Positions 52,548-61,938 of a stretch of 62,033 nucleotides of DNA are shown in pieces (position 1 is the first letter of the stretch; each line of letters begins with the position of its first letter). This DNA comes from Aeromonas sp. RU39B (GTDB lineage: Bacteria; Pseudomonadota; Gammaproteobacteria; Enterobacterales; Aeromonadaceae): assembly GCF_900156095.1 (NCBI RefSeq), contig NZ_FTMJ01000019.1, positions 1 to 62,033 of the forward strand, in the 5' to 3' direction. The position numbers and the translations under genes were made by a program. The notes under the pieces are model-generated. The model saw only the letters and a list, made by a program, of their open reading frames with translations. It did no database searches and had not been told where the DNA came from.

Positions 52548-53147
52548 TCAATCCATCCAGCGATCTTTGCGGCGACGACGCGGCAGCATCGGCAGCAGCA
52601 GACCCAGTACCAGACCGCCTGCCACCATCAGGCCACCCCGGATAAACCAGTCCATCTGCATGTCGTGTTCACGATTGTCATAGCCCTGATTGAGCGCCTC
52701 ATTTTGCTGCTTGAGGGTATCAATCTGATCGGTTTGACGTTTGAGTTGCGCCTTCAGGCTATCCAGCTGCTGCTGCTGGGACTTGATGGTCTCATCCTTC
52801 TCGGCAAACAGGCGCTCGTTATCACCATTGAGGTTTTGCAGGCGACCCTTGAGCTCATCAATGGTCTTTTGCTGCTCGGCCTCACGCTGACGGAAGCTGG
52901 GCGTGCTCTGCAGATCATCGGCTTTAACCCAGCCGCTGCGCCCCTTGGTATCGACGATCTGGAGAAAACCGCCTTCACCCTGACCCTGAACCTCGACCGG
53001 TTCACCCGCCTTGATACTGCCAATAATGCGGAATTGGGTTCCCGGGCCGCCATGGATGTAGGTGTAGATATTTTCGGATACATAACGGCTCTCGGCCTGG
53101 GCCAGATGGGCGCACAGTGCGAGCAGAATCCCGACGAGGACACGCAT
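52548..53147 (-). CDS. SH3-domain membrane protein, YgiM-like
   Basis: The 199-residue protein has a signal peptide (residues 1-18, ending HLAQA) and a periplasmic bacterial SH3 domain (about 22-85, YIHGGPGTQFRIIGSIKAGEPV). A coiled coil (about 90-155, Gln/Glu/Leu-rich) and one C-terminal membrane span (about 168-188) followed by a basic tail RRRRKDRW complete it. This is the layout of E. coli YgiM (TIGR04211 family). The function is unknown; a cell-wall-associated role is likely. The start at 53147 follows from the signal peptide. Confidence 0.9.
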   Translation of the reverse strand: MRVLVGILLALCAHLAQAESRYVSENIYTYIHGGPGTQFRIIGSIKAGEPVEVQGQGEGGFLQIVDTKGRSGWVKADDLQSTPSFRQREAEQQKTIDELKGRLQNLNGDNERLFAEKDETIKSQQQQLDSLKAQLKRQTDQIDTLKQQNEALNQGYDNREHDMQMDWFIRGGLMVAGGLVLGLLLPMLPRRRRKDRWMD

Positions 53148-53429
53148 GATCGTTAATGGTCTCACTAATGGTGGAAAAACAGTGTTGGATGTTAAGCCGC
53201 GACAGGGACAAACCACAAGAACAAGTCGTTGGGAGTGTGAGGCAGGCAGCGGGGCGCTCGACAGAACATGGATGAATGAAAAGGTATCCAATGAATCCAC
53301 TTTACAACAAAGTAGTGAGCTAGATGCCATTTTTGTGTCCTGGTCGTGGGATGTGTTAACGAAAGGGTCGAATATGTCGATATGTGTTGATCAGTCAGGG
53401 AAAACTGACAATCCGGGGGGAGGAGTAAG

Positions 53430-54680
53430 ATGCGCTTTAATGCGTTGGAGCGTCGTTTGGGCGATGTTCGTCTAGTTCCAAAGGTAGTGGCATTAATGGT
53501 CGTCAGTACGGTGTTGCTGCTTGGCAAGCTGTGGTTTGACGCCAGTCATCTTGAAGTCACGCTGAGAGACTCGGGGATCCTGCCGGCGCAAGCCGAAGAG
53601 ATTGCTAATCGACTGGTGTGGGCGGGCCTGCTGGAAACAGGGGCCATGGGGGTGTTCTTTGTCATCGTGCTGATGGCCGGTTCACGGTTGATGGTGCGTC
53701 AGGTGCACTATCTGGTCAGTTTCCTGCAGCGCTTTTCCCAGCAAGATCTCAGCCATAAGGTCGAGCTCACCTGCCGTGACGAGTTTGGTGATATAGCCAG
53801 GGCACTGGCCAATTCACAGGATCATCTGCGCGATGTGTTTGGTCATCAACGCGCCATCAGCAAGGAGATGGGTGATCTTGCCTCGCAAGTCAGCCTCTGT
53901 ATGGAAGAGGCGAATGAGTCGATCTCCGAGGAGTTCAAACAGATTGAGCAACTGGCCGGTGCCATGAGTGAAATGGCTGCGTCGGTGCGCGATGTGGCCG
54001 GCCACGCCGAACAGGCATCGCGGGCAACTACGCAAACGCGGACCTTGGCTGAAGAGGGGCAGGGATATGTAGCCGAAACGGTGGCAACCATTTCGGCGCT
54101 GTCGGGCAACATTCAACGCTCGTCCAACGTGGTGGCTGATGTGGAGCATGGTGTGCAGCGTATTGGCTCGGTGGTGGATACCATTCGCAGCATCTCGGAA
54201 CAGACCAACCTGCTGGCGCTCAATGCCGCCATCGAAGCGGCGCGTGCCGGTGAAGCCGGCCGCGGCTTCGCGGTGGTGGCCGATGAGGTGCGCTCTCTTG
54301 CCAATCGTGCGCAAGCGGCAACGGTCGAGATCCAGCAGATGATCGAACAGCTGCAGCAAGGCGCCCGTCAGGCGACCGAGCTGATGGCGCAGAGCGTGGC
54401 CCAGGCCGATGCCGGGGTAGAGCAGGTCAACCGTGCCGGCAGTCAGCTCGAAACCATCGTGGAGCGGGTGCACGGCGTGGCGGACATGAACATTCAGATC
54501 GCCTCGGCCGCCGAGCAGCAGAGCACGGTGGCAGAAGAGATGGAGAGCAACCTCACTCAGGTCAAACAGATCGTAGAGGGCTCGGTCATCGTCATTCGCG
54601 AGCTGATGGAGGCCAGTGCCCAAGTCGAGCAGCACAGCCAGTCGCTCGACAAATCCATTCGCGCTTTCAAGCTGGACTAA
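53430..54680 (+). CDS. Methyl-accepting chemotaxis protein with short periplasmic loop
   Basis: The 416-residue receptor has two membrane spans (about 18-36 and 63-88) separated by only about 26 residues, so it has no room for a normal periplasmic sensor. A HAMP-like stretch (about 84-137) and the signalling domain with [20 protein letters not shown] near residue 255 follow. It ends AFKLD without a CheR-docking tail. It may sense membrane state, redox or an internal cue. GGGGGAGGAG precedes the start, a very strong ribosome binding site. Confidence 0.94.
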   Translation: MRFNALERRLGDVRLVPKVVALMVVSTVLLLGKLWFDASHLEVTLRDSGILPAQAEEIANRLVWAGLLETGAMGVFFVIVLMAGSRLMVRQVHYLVSFLQRFSQQDLSHKVELTCRDEFGDIARALANSQDHLRDVFGHQRAISKEMGDLASQVSLCMEEANESISEEFKQIEQLAGAMSEMAASVRDVAGHAEQASRATTQTRTLAEEGQGYVAETVATISALSGNIQRSSNVVADVEHGVQRIGSVVDTIRSISEQTNLLALNAAIEAARAGEAGRGFAVVADEVRSLANRAQAATVEIQQMIEQLQQGARQATELMAQSVAQADAGVEQVNRAGSQLETIVERVHGVADMNIQIASAAEQQSTVAEEMESNLTQVKQIVEGSVIVIRELMEASAQVEQHSQSLDKSIRAFKLD

Positions 54681-54700
54681 GCATCCATATCACGCCATAA

Positions 54701-54733
54701 AGGACTCCTTGCCACTGTTTGACAGGGAGTCCT
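54701..54733 (+). promoter_or_regulatory. Hairpin covering the GNAT-gene ribosome binding site
   Basis: AGGACTCC / GGAGTCCT is a perfect 8-bp inverted repeat with a 17-base loop. The right arm includes the GGAG Shine-Dalgarno of the GTG start at 54735. There is no T run. It could mask the ribosome binding site or simply be a weak terminator of the chemoreceptor gene. Confidence 0.5.
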
Positions 54734-54734
54734 C

Positions 54735-55157
54735 GTGGAGATTTCAACTGACCCGCACCGGCTCGATATCGGGCTGATCCATCACTATCTTAGCGAGCAG
54801 AGTTATTGGGCTCGTGCTATTCCGCGCACCACCCTGGAAAAAGCCCTGCGGCATTCTCTGTGCTTCGGTCTGTATGAAGACGGACACCAGCTGGCGTTTT
54901 GCCGCGTGATCACCGATTACGCCACCTACGGTTATCTCTCTGATGTGTTTGTGCTGCCCGAGGCGCAGGGGCGTGGACTGGGTAAAGCACTTGTCGCAGC
55001 TGTCATGGCGCATCCTGACTTGCAGGGGCTGCGCCGATTCGCGCTGGCTACCTCGGATGCCCATCAACTTTACGCTCGTCACGGCTTTGTGGCGCCAGCC
55101 AAGCCCGAGAGTCTGATGGAGCGCTACGACCCTGATATCTACCTGCGCAGCTTGTGA
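54735..55157 (+). CDS. GNAT-family N-acetyltransferase
   Basis: The 140-residue protein has the GNAT fold: FCRVITDYATYGYLSDVFVLPEAQGRGLGKALV includes the V strand and the acetyl-CoA-binding Q-x-x-G-x-G/A loop. FALATSDAHQLYARHGF is the typical C-terminal helix and strand. The substrate is unknown. It uses a GTG start at 54735 with GGGAG upstream. It lies between a chemoreceptor gene and glnE on the same strand, with no obvious functional link. Confidence 0.9.
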   Translation: MEISTDPHRLDIGLIHHYLSEQSYWARAIPRTTLEKALRHSLCFGLYEDGHQLAFCRVITDYATYGYLSDVFVLPEAQGRGLGKALVAAVMAHPDLQGLRRFALATSDAHQLYARHGFVAPAKPESLMERYDPDIYLRSL

Positions 55158-55217
55158 CTTGAGCTAGCAGGGATGCTAGATTGGCAGCCATAACCAGCTG
55201 CAAAGGAAGCCTCTGCT

Positions 55218-58079
55218 GTGACCCTGCCCGCCTCTCTTTCCTCTATCGCCGAACGTCAATGGCAGCGCTTGCTGGCACTGGCGCCCCATTATGCTGAGTT
55301 ACCTCTGGCAGAGCGTGACACTCTGCTGCAGGTGTTGGGGTTGTCGGATTTTGTGGGCGAGTCGCTGATCCGCGAGCCAGCCCTGCTCTTCGATCTGCTG
55401 CACAGTGGCGAGCTGGCCGAGAGTGAGCGTTGGCCACACTATCCGGCATGGCTGACGGCGGCGCTCGACGCAGTGCAGGATGAAGAGGCCCTCAAGCGGG
55501 CGCTGCGCCGTTTTCGTCGCCGTCACATGGTGGTGATTGCCTGGCGGGAGCTGCTCGGGCACAGCGAAGTGGAAGAGAGCTTTGTCCACCTGACCCGGCT
55601 GGCTGATGCCTTGATCGGGGCGGCGCGCGACTGGCTCTATGATCTGCAGTGCCGCGAGCTGGGCACGCCATGCGATGAAGCCGGCAACCCGCAGCCGCTG
55701 CTGATCCTCGGAATGGGCAAACTGGGCGGCGGCGAGCTCAACTTCTCCTCGGATATCGATCTTATCTTTACCTTCCCGGAAAACGGCGTGACCCGCGGTG
55801 GTCGCCGCGAGATGGCCAATCAGCCGTTTTTTATCAAGCTGGGGCAGCGCATCATCAACGCGCTGCATCAAAGCACCGCCGACGGTCAGGTGTTTCGGGT
55901 CGATATGCGGCTGCGGCCGTTTGGCGATGCCGGTCCGCTGGCGGTGTCGTTTGCCGCGATGGAGGATTACTACCAGCACCACGGGCGCAGCTGGGAGCGC
56001 TACGCCATGGTCAAGGCGCGGGTGATCGGTCCGGAATGTGATTACAGCCGCGAGCTGGGCGAGTTGCTGCGCCCCTTCGTCTTTCGCCGTTACATCGATT
56101 TCGGCGTCATCGATGGCCTGCGCCAGATGAAGGCGATGATCGCCGCCGAAGTGCGCCGCAAGGGACTGGTGGGCAACATCAAGCTTGGCGCTGGCGGCAT
56201 TCGTGAAGTGGAATTTATCGTGCAGGCGCTGCAGCTGATCCGTGGCGGTCGCGAGCCGGCGCTGCGAGTACGCCATCTGCCGCTGGCGCTGGCTGCCATC
56301 GAGCAGAGCGGTGCGCTGAGCCCCGAGTCGTGCGCCCGTCTGCTGGCCGCTTACCGGTTGCTGCGCCGGGTGGAAAACCTGCTGCAGGAGATTGGCGATC
56401 AACAGACCCAGACCCTGCCTGGCGACGAGCGGGATTGCCTGCGTTTGACCCATGCCATGGAGCTGGCGGATTGGGATGCGCTGATGAGTCAGCTCGACAG
56501 CGCCATGGCCGCCGTGCACAGCGAGTTTGTGCAGGTGGTGGGGGAAGAGAAGGAGGCGCCGGCCAACGTGGCCCAAGTGTGGGTCGATCTGTGGCGCACT
56601 TCCCTTGAGCGTGACGAGCTGATTGCCCAGCTCAACGAGCAGGGCGCGGCCGAAGCGCCGTCGCTGGCCGGTCATCTGCTGCACATCCGTGATGAGGCGG
56701 GGCGCCGTCAGATGGGGCCGCAGGGGCGGGCTGCACTGGATTGGCTGATGCCTGAATTGTTGCGTCGGGTGGTGGAGAGCGATCATCCGGCCATTCTGTT
56801 CGAGCGGCTCTCCCGTCTGCTGACCCGCATCTTTACCCGTAGCGCCTATCTGCAACTGCTGGTGGAAAACCCGGCGGCGCTGCATCAGCTGGTGCGCCTG
56901 TGCGATGCTAGCGGTCTGGTCAGCGAGCAGCTCTCCCGCTACCCGATCCTGCTCGATGAGTTGCTCGATCCGCAGCACCTGTATCATCCGACCCCGCTGG
57001 ATCACTACAAGCCGCAATTGCGTCAGTTCTTGCTGCGGGTGCCGGAAGAGGATGTGGAGCAGCAGATGGAAGCGCTGCGCCAGTTCAAGCAGATCCAGCT
57101 ACTGCGCATCGTGGCCGCAGACATTGCTGGCGCCTTGCCGCTGATGAAGGTGAGCGATCACCTCACCTGGCTGGCCGAGGCGATTGTGGAAGAGGTGGTC
57201 AATCTGGCCTGGAGCCAGATGAGCGAGCGCTACGGCGTGCCGCCCGAAGTGGCCGAGAGTGGTGAGCGCGGGTTTGCCGTGGTGGCCTATGGCAAGCTCG
57301 GCGGTATTGAGCTTGGCTATGGCTCGGATCTCGATCTGGTGTTTTTGCACGGCGGCGATCCGGCCGGTTACACCACCGGACCCAAATCGATCGACAGTCG
57401 CCAGTTTTACATTCGTCTGGCCCAGCGGGTGTTGCACCTGTTTAGCACCCGCACGGCCTCCGGCATTTTGTATGAAGTGGATATGCGGCTGCGCCCCTCC
57501 GGCGATGCTGGCCTGTTGGTCTGCTCCCTCGCGGCGTTCGAGCACTATCAACAGAGCGAGGCTTGGACCTGGGAGCATCAGGCGCTGGTGCGCGCCCGCC
57601 CCATTCACGGCGATGCCACCCTGCTGGCTGACTTTGCCCGGGTGCGCCGTGAGGTGCTCTCCCGCGAGCGCGATCTGGCTGAACTGGGGCGTCAGGTGTG
57701 CGAGATGCGCGCCAAGATGCGTGATCACCTCAACAAGGCTGGCGCGGGGGAGTTCGACCTCAAGCAGTCACCGGGCGGCATGGTAGACATCGAGTTTATT
57801 GCCCAATATCTGGTGCTGGCTTATGCCGCTGAGCATCCCGACGCCCTGACGCTCTGGTCTGATAATGTGCGGATCTTTGATGAGTGCGTGATGACCGGTG
57901 TGTTGACCTTGGCGGAGGCGGAGGGGCTTAAACATGCCTATGTGCAAATCCGCGATCTGGGCCATCGCCTCAAGCTGTCGGAGCTATCGCGCCGGGTGGC
58001 TGATGACGAGTTGCCCGCCGAGCGTGCGCATGTGACCAAGATGTGGCGGCAGTTGCTCGAGCCTGATGCAACGTACTGA
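55218..58079 (+). CDS. glnE: Bifunctional glutamine synthetase adenylyltransferase/deadenylase
   Basis: The 953-residue GlnE has two nucleotidyltransferase domains. The N-terminal adenylyl-removing one has GMGKLGGGELNFSSDIDLIF (about residue 165). The C-terminal adenylyl-adding one has YGKLGGIELGYGSDLDLVF (about residue 690). A regulatory helical region joins them. It switches glutamine synthetase off and on in response to PII and glutamine. It uses a GTG start with AAGGAAG upstream. Both Asp-x-Asp metal sites are present. Confidence 0.97.
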   Translation: MTLPASLSSIAERQWQRLLALAPHYAELPLAERDTLLQVLGLSDFVGESLIREPALLFDLLHSGELAESERWPHYPAWLTAALDAVQDEEALKRALRRFRRRHMVVIAWRELLGHSEVEESFVHLTRLADALIGAARDWLYDLQCRELGTPCDEAGNPQPLLILGMGKLGGGELNFSSDIDLIFTFPENGVTRGGRREMANQPFFIKLGQRIINALHQSTADGQVFRVDMRLRPFGDAGPLAVSFAAMEDYYQHHGRSWERYAMVKARVIGPECDYSRELGELLRPFVFRRYIDFGVIDGLRQMKAMIAAEVRRKGLVGNIKLGAGGIREVEFIVQALQLIRGGREPALRVRHLPLALAAIEQSGALSPESCARLLAAYRLLRRVENLLQEIGDQQTQTLPGDERDCLRLTHAMELADWDALMSQLDSAMAAVHSEFVQVVGEEKEAPANVAQVWVDLWRTSLERDELIAQLNEQGAAEAPSLAGHLLHIRDEAGRRQMGPQGRAALDWLMPELLRRVVESDHPAILFERLSRLLTRIFTRSAYLQLLVENPAALHQLVRLCDASGLVSEQLSRYPILLDELLDPQHLYHPTPLDHYKPQLRQFLLRVPEEDVEQQMEALRQFKQIQLLRIVAADIAGALPLMKVSDHLTWLAEAIVEEVVNLAWSQMSERYGVPPEVAESGERGFAVVAYGKLGGIELGYGSDLDLVFLHGGDPAGYTTGPKSIDSRQFYIRLAQRVLHLFSTRTASGILYEVDMRLRPSGDAGLLVCSLAAFEHYQQSEAWTWEHQALVRARPIHGDATLLADFARVRREVLSRERDLAELGRQVCEMRAKMRDHLNKAGAGEFDLKQSPGGMVDIEFIAQYLVLAYAAEHPDALTLWSDNVRIFDECVMTGVLTLAEAEGLKHAYVQIRDLGHRLKLSELSRRVADDELPAERAHVTKMWRQLLEPDATY

Positions 58080-58144
58080 TAAAAAACACAAAATCGTTTG
58101 TCTACACTGTGTATCTGGGCGAGCAAGCGCCGGGGAGCGAGACC

Positions 58145-59149
58145 ATGAACGACAGACCCGTCATCACCATACAGGATGTGGATCAACAGGTCGTGCAGAC
58201 CATCCTCGAGGTGATCAGTGATGGTATTTGGGACTGGAATGCAAACACCGGCTTTGTCTATCGCAACCCCGGCTGGTATCGGATGCTCGGCTACGAGCCC
58301 CACACCCTTGGCAATACTGTCTTTACCTGGGAATCGGTGATCCATCCGGAGGATCTCGAGCGGGTGATGGCCCATTTCGACGATTATCTCAACGGTATTG
58401 TGCCGGAGTACGGCATCGAGTATCGCTGCAAAACCCGTCAGGGCGGTTATGTCTGGATTGAGGATCGCGGCCATATTGTGGCGCGTAATGCCGATGGCAG
58501 TGTGGCCCGCATGATCGGCGCCCACCGTGATATTCATGCCCGCAAGCTGCTGCTTGAGCAACTCGAGCAGCGCACTTACACACTTGAGCATCTGGTGGCC
58601 GATCGCACCAGCGAATTGCAGCGGGTCAATGCGCAGTTACAGGCTCAGCTGGAGGAGAATCGCCGGTTAGCTGAAACCGATGGCCTGACCGGCGCCGCCA
58701 ACCGCTACGCCATGGAGAAGAGTCTGCAAAGCGAATGTGATCGCTCACAGCGCTTTAACCATCCGCTCTCTCTGCTGCTGATGGACATGGATAACTTCAA
58801 ACGCATCAACGACCGATGGGGTCACGCCGCGGGCGATCAAACCCTGATTGGGCTAGTGGCGCTGATACGTCCCCACCTGCGTGAAATTGATCTGCTGGGG
58901 CGTTGGGGCGGCGATGAGTTTATGGTCGTGCTGCCCAATACCCCGCTCTCTGAAGCTAAGGTTGTGGCCAACAAGATTCAGGCGCTGCTGCAGACCCATC
59001 TGTTGGTGGGGGGCGAGCGGGGAAGCTTGAGCATAGGGTTGGCACAATACCAGCGTCACGACACGCCTCAACAGCTGATGGTACGCGCCGATCGGGCGCT
59101 CTATCAGGCCAAAAGACAGGGTAAAAACCGGATCTGCTGCGAGCCGTAA
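58145..59149 (+). CDS. PAS-GGDEF diguanylate cyclase
   Basis: The 334-residue protein has a PAS domain (about 20-135; WDWNANTGFVYRNPGWYRMLGYEP, then a PAC-like segment), a coiled coil (about 138-180) and a GGDEF domain with GGDEF preceded five residues upstream by REID. That RxxD I-site should give feedback inhibition by c-di-GMP. It should make c-di-GMP in the cytosol, as no membrane span is seen. I chose the ATG at 58145 with GGAG upstream. The PAS ligand is unknown. The gene follows glnE by 65 bases. Confidence 0.94.
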   Translation: MNDRPVITIQDVDQQVVQTILEVISDGIWDWNANTGFVYRNPGWYRMLGYEPHTLGNTVFTWESVIHPEDLERVMAHFDDYLNGIVPEYGIEYRCKTRQGGYVWIEDRGHIVARNADGSVARMIGAHRDIHARKLLLEQLEQRTYTLEHLVADRTSELQRVNAQLQAQLEENRRLAETDGLTGAANRYAMEKSLQSECDRSQRFNHPLSLLLMDMDNFKRINDRWGHAAGDQTLIGLVALIRPHLREIDLLGRWGGDEFMVVLPNTPLSEAKVVANKIQALLQTHLLVGGERGSLSIGLAQYQRHDTPQQLMVRADRALYQAKRQGKNRICCEP

Positions 59150-59238
59150 CCGGTTGTCTGACGCCGAATCAGCGCCATTCCACTCCTTTATCTTTCGAAA
59201 TGCTCGATTTCCTCTTTTCATCGTGGGTTTTTTGCTGG

Positions 59239-59267
59239 TAATATTTCGAGATTCTTTCGAATCGAAA
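59239..59267 (+). promoter_or_regulatory. Promoter and operator of the DeoR-type gene
   Basis: An extended -10 (TGG-TAATAT, 59239-59244) is followed at once by TTTCG-AAT-CGAAA (59255-59267), a perfect 5-3-5 inverted repeat. TTTCGA half-sites also occur at 59193 and 59244. A repressor bound here would cover the transcription start. Confidence 0.6.
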
Positions 59268-59275
59268 CTTTATCC

Positions 59276-60049
59276 GTGACCAAACGTAACACCCAACAAC
59301 GCCGTCATGCCATCGTCGCCCTGGTTCAGGAGCGTGGCGAAGTGAGCGTCGATGAGCTGGCCCGCCGTTTTACTACCTCCGAAGTGACTATCCGCAAGGA
59401 TCTGGCTCTGCTGGAAACCGGCGGTCTGCTGCTGCGTCGTTACGGCGGTGCCGTACCGCTGCCCAGCGAGATGGTGGTGGAGGAGAATCCGGAACAAGTT
59501 TCGAAACGAAAGAAAGCGATTGCTCGTGCTGCGGCCGAACACCTTCGCGATCACAACCGCATTATCATCGACAGTGGCACCACCACCAGCGCCATGATTC
59601 CCCTGCTGGGTAGCAAGCGCGGCCTGATTGTGATGACCAACTCTCTGGGCGTGGCCGGTGCACTGCGCGAGCTGGAGAACGAACCCACCTTGCTGATGAC
59701 CGGTGGCACCTGGGACCCGCACTCCGAGTCGTTTCAGGGGCAGGTGGCCGAGCAGGTGCTGCGCTCTTACGACTTTGACCAGCTGTTTATCGGTGCCGAT
59801 GGCATCGATCTGGAGCGGGGCACGACCACCTTCAATGAGTTGGTGGGTCTGTCGCGCGTGATGGCCGAGGTGGCCCGTGAAGTGATTGTGATGGTCGAGT
59901 CGGAGAAGATCGGTCGCCGTATTCCCAACCTCGAGTTGCCGTGGGCGAGTATTCAGACCCTGGTGACCGATGACGCCCTGCCTGCCGAGGCAAGGGACAA
60001 GATTCAAGCACAGGGGGTGACGCTGATCTGCGCCCCCCTTTCGAACTGA
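59276..60049 (+). CDS. DeoR/GlpR-family regulator upstream of glmS
   Basis: The 257-residue protein has an N-terminal DeoR helix-turn-helix (about 8-60; [33 protein letters not shown]) and a C-terminal sugar-phosphate sensor of the DeoRC type ([35 protein letters not shown]). It is followed 19 bases later by glmS and so probably controls amino-sugar synthesis by sensing glucosamine-6-phosphate or a relative. It uses a GTG start with no clear Shine-Dalgarno. A copy of its presumed operator lies inside its own coding sequence at 59499-59511. Confidence 0.9.
   Translation: MTKRNTQQRRHAIVALVQERGEVSVDELARRFTTSEVTIRKDLALLETGGLLLRRYGGAVPLPSEMVVEENPEQVSKRKKAIARAAAEHLRDHNRIIIDSGTTTSAMIPLLGSKRGLIVMTNSLGVAGALRELENEPTLLMTGGTWDPHSESFQGQVAEQVLRSYDFDQLFIGADGIDLERGTTTFNELVGLSRVMAEVAREVIVMVESEKIGRRIPNLELPWASIQTLVTDDALPAEARDKIQAQGVTLICAPLSN
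59499..59511. promoter_or_regulatory. Intragenic copy of the TTTCG-N3-CGAAA operator
   Basis: TTTCG-AAA-CGAAA has the same 5-3-5 format as the promoter site at 59255-59267. It overlaps GTTTCGAAAC, a perfect palindrome. A site 244 bases downstream could support DNA looping. It also falls in ordinary codons (Val-Ser-Lys-Arg-Lys), so chance cannot be excluded. Confidence 0.45.
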
Positions 60050-60068
60050 TATTCCAAGGAGTACTTCT

Positions 60069-61901
60069 ATGTGTGGCATTGTCGGGGCGGTTGCCCAGCG
60101 TGATGTAGCGGAAATTCTGGTTGAAGGGCTGCGCCGTCTTGAGTACCGCGGCTACGATTCGGCCGGTGTGGCCGTGTTCAGTAGCGAGCATGCTCTGCAG
60201 CGCGTGCGTCGTCTGGGGAAGGTGGCTGAGCTCGCCAACGCTCTGGAAGAGCAAGCGGTACACGGCGGCACCGGGATTGCCCACACCCGTTGGGCCACTC
60301 ACGGTGAGCCGTCCGAGCGTAACGCCCACCCGCACGTCTCCGGCCATATCGTGATCGTCCACAATGGCATCATCGAAAACCATGAAGAGCTGCGTGTCGA
60401 GCTGATGGGTCTGGGCTACGAATTTGCCTCCGACACCGACACCGAAGTGATTGCGCACCTGGTGCATCACGAGCAGAAGAGCTCACCCAGCCTGCTCGCG
60501 GCCATGCAAAAAGCGGTCAAGCGTCTGCGCGGTGCTTACGGCACCGTGGTGGTCGATAGTCGTGATGACAGCCGTCTGGTGGTGGCCCGCTCCGGCTCGC
60601 CGCTGGTGATTGGCCGCGGTATCGGTGAAAACTTCATTGCCTCCGACCAGCTGGCCCTGCTGCCGGTTACTCGCCGCTTTATCTTCCTCGAAGAGGGGGA
60701 TGTAGCCGAGGTGACCCGCCGCGATGTCACCATTTATGACGTCAACGGCGATCTGGTCGAGCGTGAAGAGAAGGAGTCCGACATCTCCCACGACGCCGGT
60801 GACAAGGGCGAATATCGCCACTACATGCTCAAGGAGATCCACGAGCAGCCGCACGCCATCGGCCAGACTCTGGAAGGGCGTCTCGGTGGCGATCATGTGG
60901 TGGTTGAGTCGTTCGGTAACGGCGCCCGCTCCATCTTTGAACAGGTGCAGCACGTACAGATCGTTGCCTGCGGCACCTCCTACAACTCCGGTATGGTTGC
61001 CCGCTACTGGTTTGAGTCCATCGCCGGTGTCTCTTGCGATGTGGAGATCGCCTCCGAGTTCCGTTATCGCAAGTCGGTGGTTCGTCCCGGTAGCCTGCTG
61101 ATCACGCTCTCCCAAAGTGGTGAAACCGCCGATACCCTGGCGGCGCTGCGTCTGGCCAAGGCCTCCGGTTACATGAGCTCGCTGGCTATCTGTAACGTGC
61201 CGGGCTCCTCGCTGGTGCGTGAATCGGAACTGGCCTTTATGACCCGTGCCGGTGCCGAGATTGGGGTGGCCTCTACCAAGGCCTTTACCACCCAGCTGGC
61301 CGGTTTGCTGATGCTGGTGGCCGCTATCGGTCGCTGCCGTGGCAACCTCGACAGCGCCGTCGAAGCGGGTCTGGTCAAGGCACTGCAAACTCTACCGCAG
61401 CGCATCAAAGAGACCCTGTCACTGGCCAAGCAGATCGAAGCGCTGGCCGAAGAGTTTGCGGACAAGCATCACAGCCTGTTCCTTGGCCGTGGCGATCAGT
61501 ACCCCATCGCCATGGAAGGGGCGCTGAAGATGAAGGAGATCTCCTACATCCACGCCGAGGCCTATGCGGCCGGTGAGCTCAAGCACGGTCCGTTGGCTCT
61601 GATCGATGCCGAAATGCCGATCATCGTGGTGGCACCGAACAACGACCTGCTGGAGAAGCTCAAGTCCAACATCGAAGAGGTGCGGGCCCGTGGCGGTATC
61701 CTCTATGTGTTTGCCGACGAAGCCACCGGCTTTAAGAGCAACGATACCATGCGGGTGATGAACATCAACCACGTCGAAGAGGTGATTGCCCCCATCGTCT
61801 ACACCGTACCGATGCAGCTGCTCTCTTACTACGTGGCGCTGATCAAGGGCACCGACGTGGACCAGCCGCGCAACCTCGCTAAGAGCGTGACCGTGGAATA
61901 A
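60069..61901 (+). CDS. glmS: Glutamine--fructose-6-phosphate aminotransferase (isomerizing)
   Basis: The 610-residue GlmS makes glucosamine-6-phosphate, the first step toward UDP-GlcNAc, peptidoglycan and LPS. The N-terminal glutaminase domain has catalytic Cys2 (MCGIVG) and [10 protein letters not shown]. Two SIS domains carry sugar binding ([17 protein letters not shown]) and the C-terminal tail ends KSVTVE. AAGGAG lies 7 bases before the start. It follows the DeoR-type gene by 19 bases. A TTTCGAA half-site (60039-60045) lies in the gap region. Confidence 0.98.
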   Translation: MCGIVGAVAQRDVAEILVEGLRRLEYRGYDSAGVAVFSSEHALQRVRRLGKVAELANALEEQAVHGGTGIAHTRWATHGEPSERNAHPHVSGHIVIVHNGIIENHEELRVELMGLGYEFASDTDTEVIAHLVHHEQKSSPSLLAAMQKAVKRLRGAYGTVVVDSRDDSRLVVARSGSPLVIGRGIGENFIASDQLALLPVTRRFIFLEEGDVAEVTRRDVTIYDVNGDLVEREEKESDISHDAGDKGEYRHYMLKEIHEQPHAIGQTLEGRLGGDHVVVESFGNGARSIFEQVQHVQIVACGTSYNSGMVARYWFESIAGVSCDVEIASEFRYRKSVVRPGSLLITLSQSGETADTLAALRLAKASGYMSSLAICNVPGSSLVRESELAFMTRAGAEIGVASTKAFTTQLAGLLMLVAAIGRCRGNLDSAVEAGLVKALQTLPQRIKETLSLAKQIEALAEEFADKHHSLFLGRGDQYPIAMEGALKMKEISYIHAEAYAAGELKHGPLALIDAEMPIIVVAPNNDLLEKLKSNIEEVRARGGILYVFADEATGFKSNDTMRVMNINHVEEVIAPIVYTVPMQLLSYYVALIKGTDVDQPRNLAKSVTVE

Positions 61902-61926
61902 TTCCGCCGCCTCGGCCATAAAAGCA
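61815..61926 (+). other. Tn7 attachment site region (attTn7) at the glmS end
   Basis: The last codons of glmS (GCACCGACGTGGACCAGCC through the stop) match the conserved TnsD-binding sequence. Tn7 normally inserts about 25 bases past the stop, near 61926. No Tn7 end is present there; the site looks unoccupied. Confidence 0.6.
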
Positions 61927-61938
61927 AAACCCCTCCGA

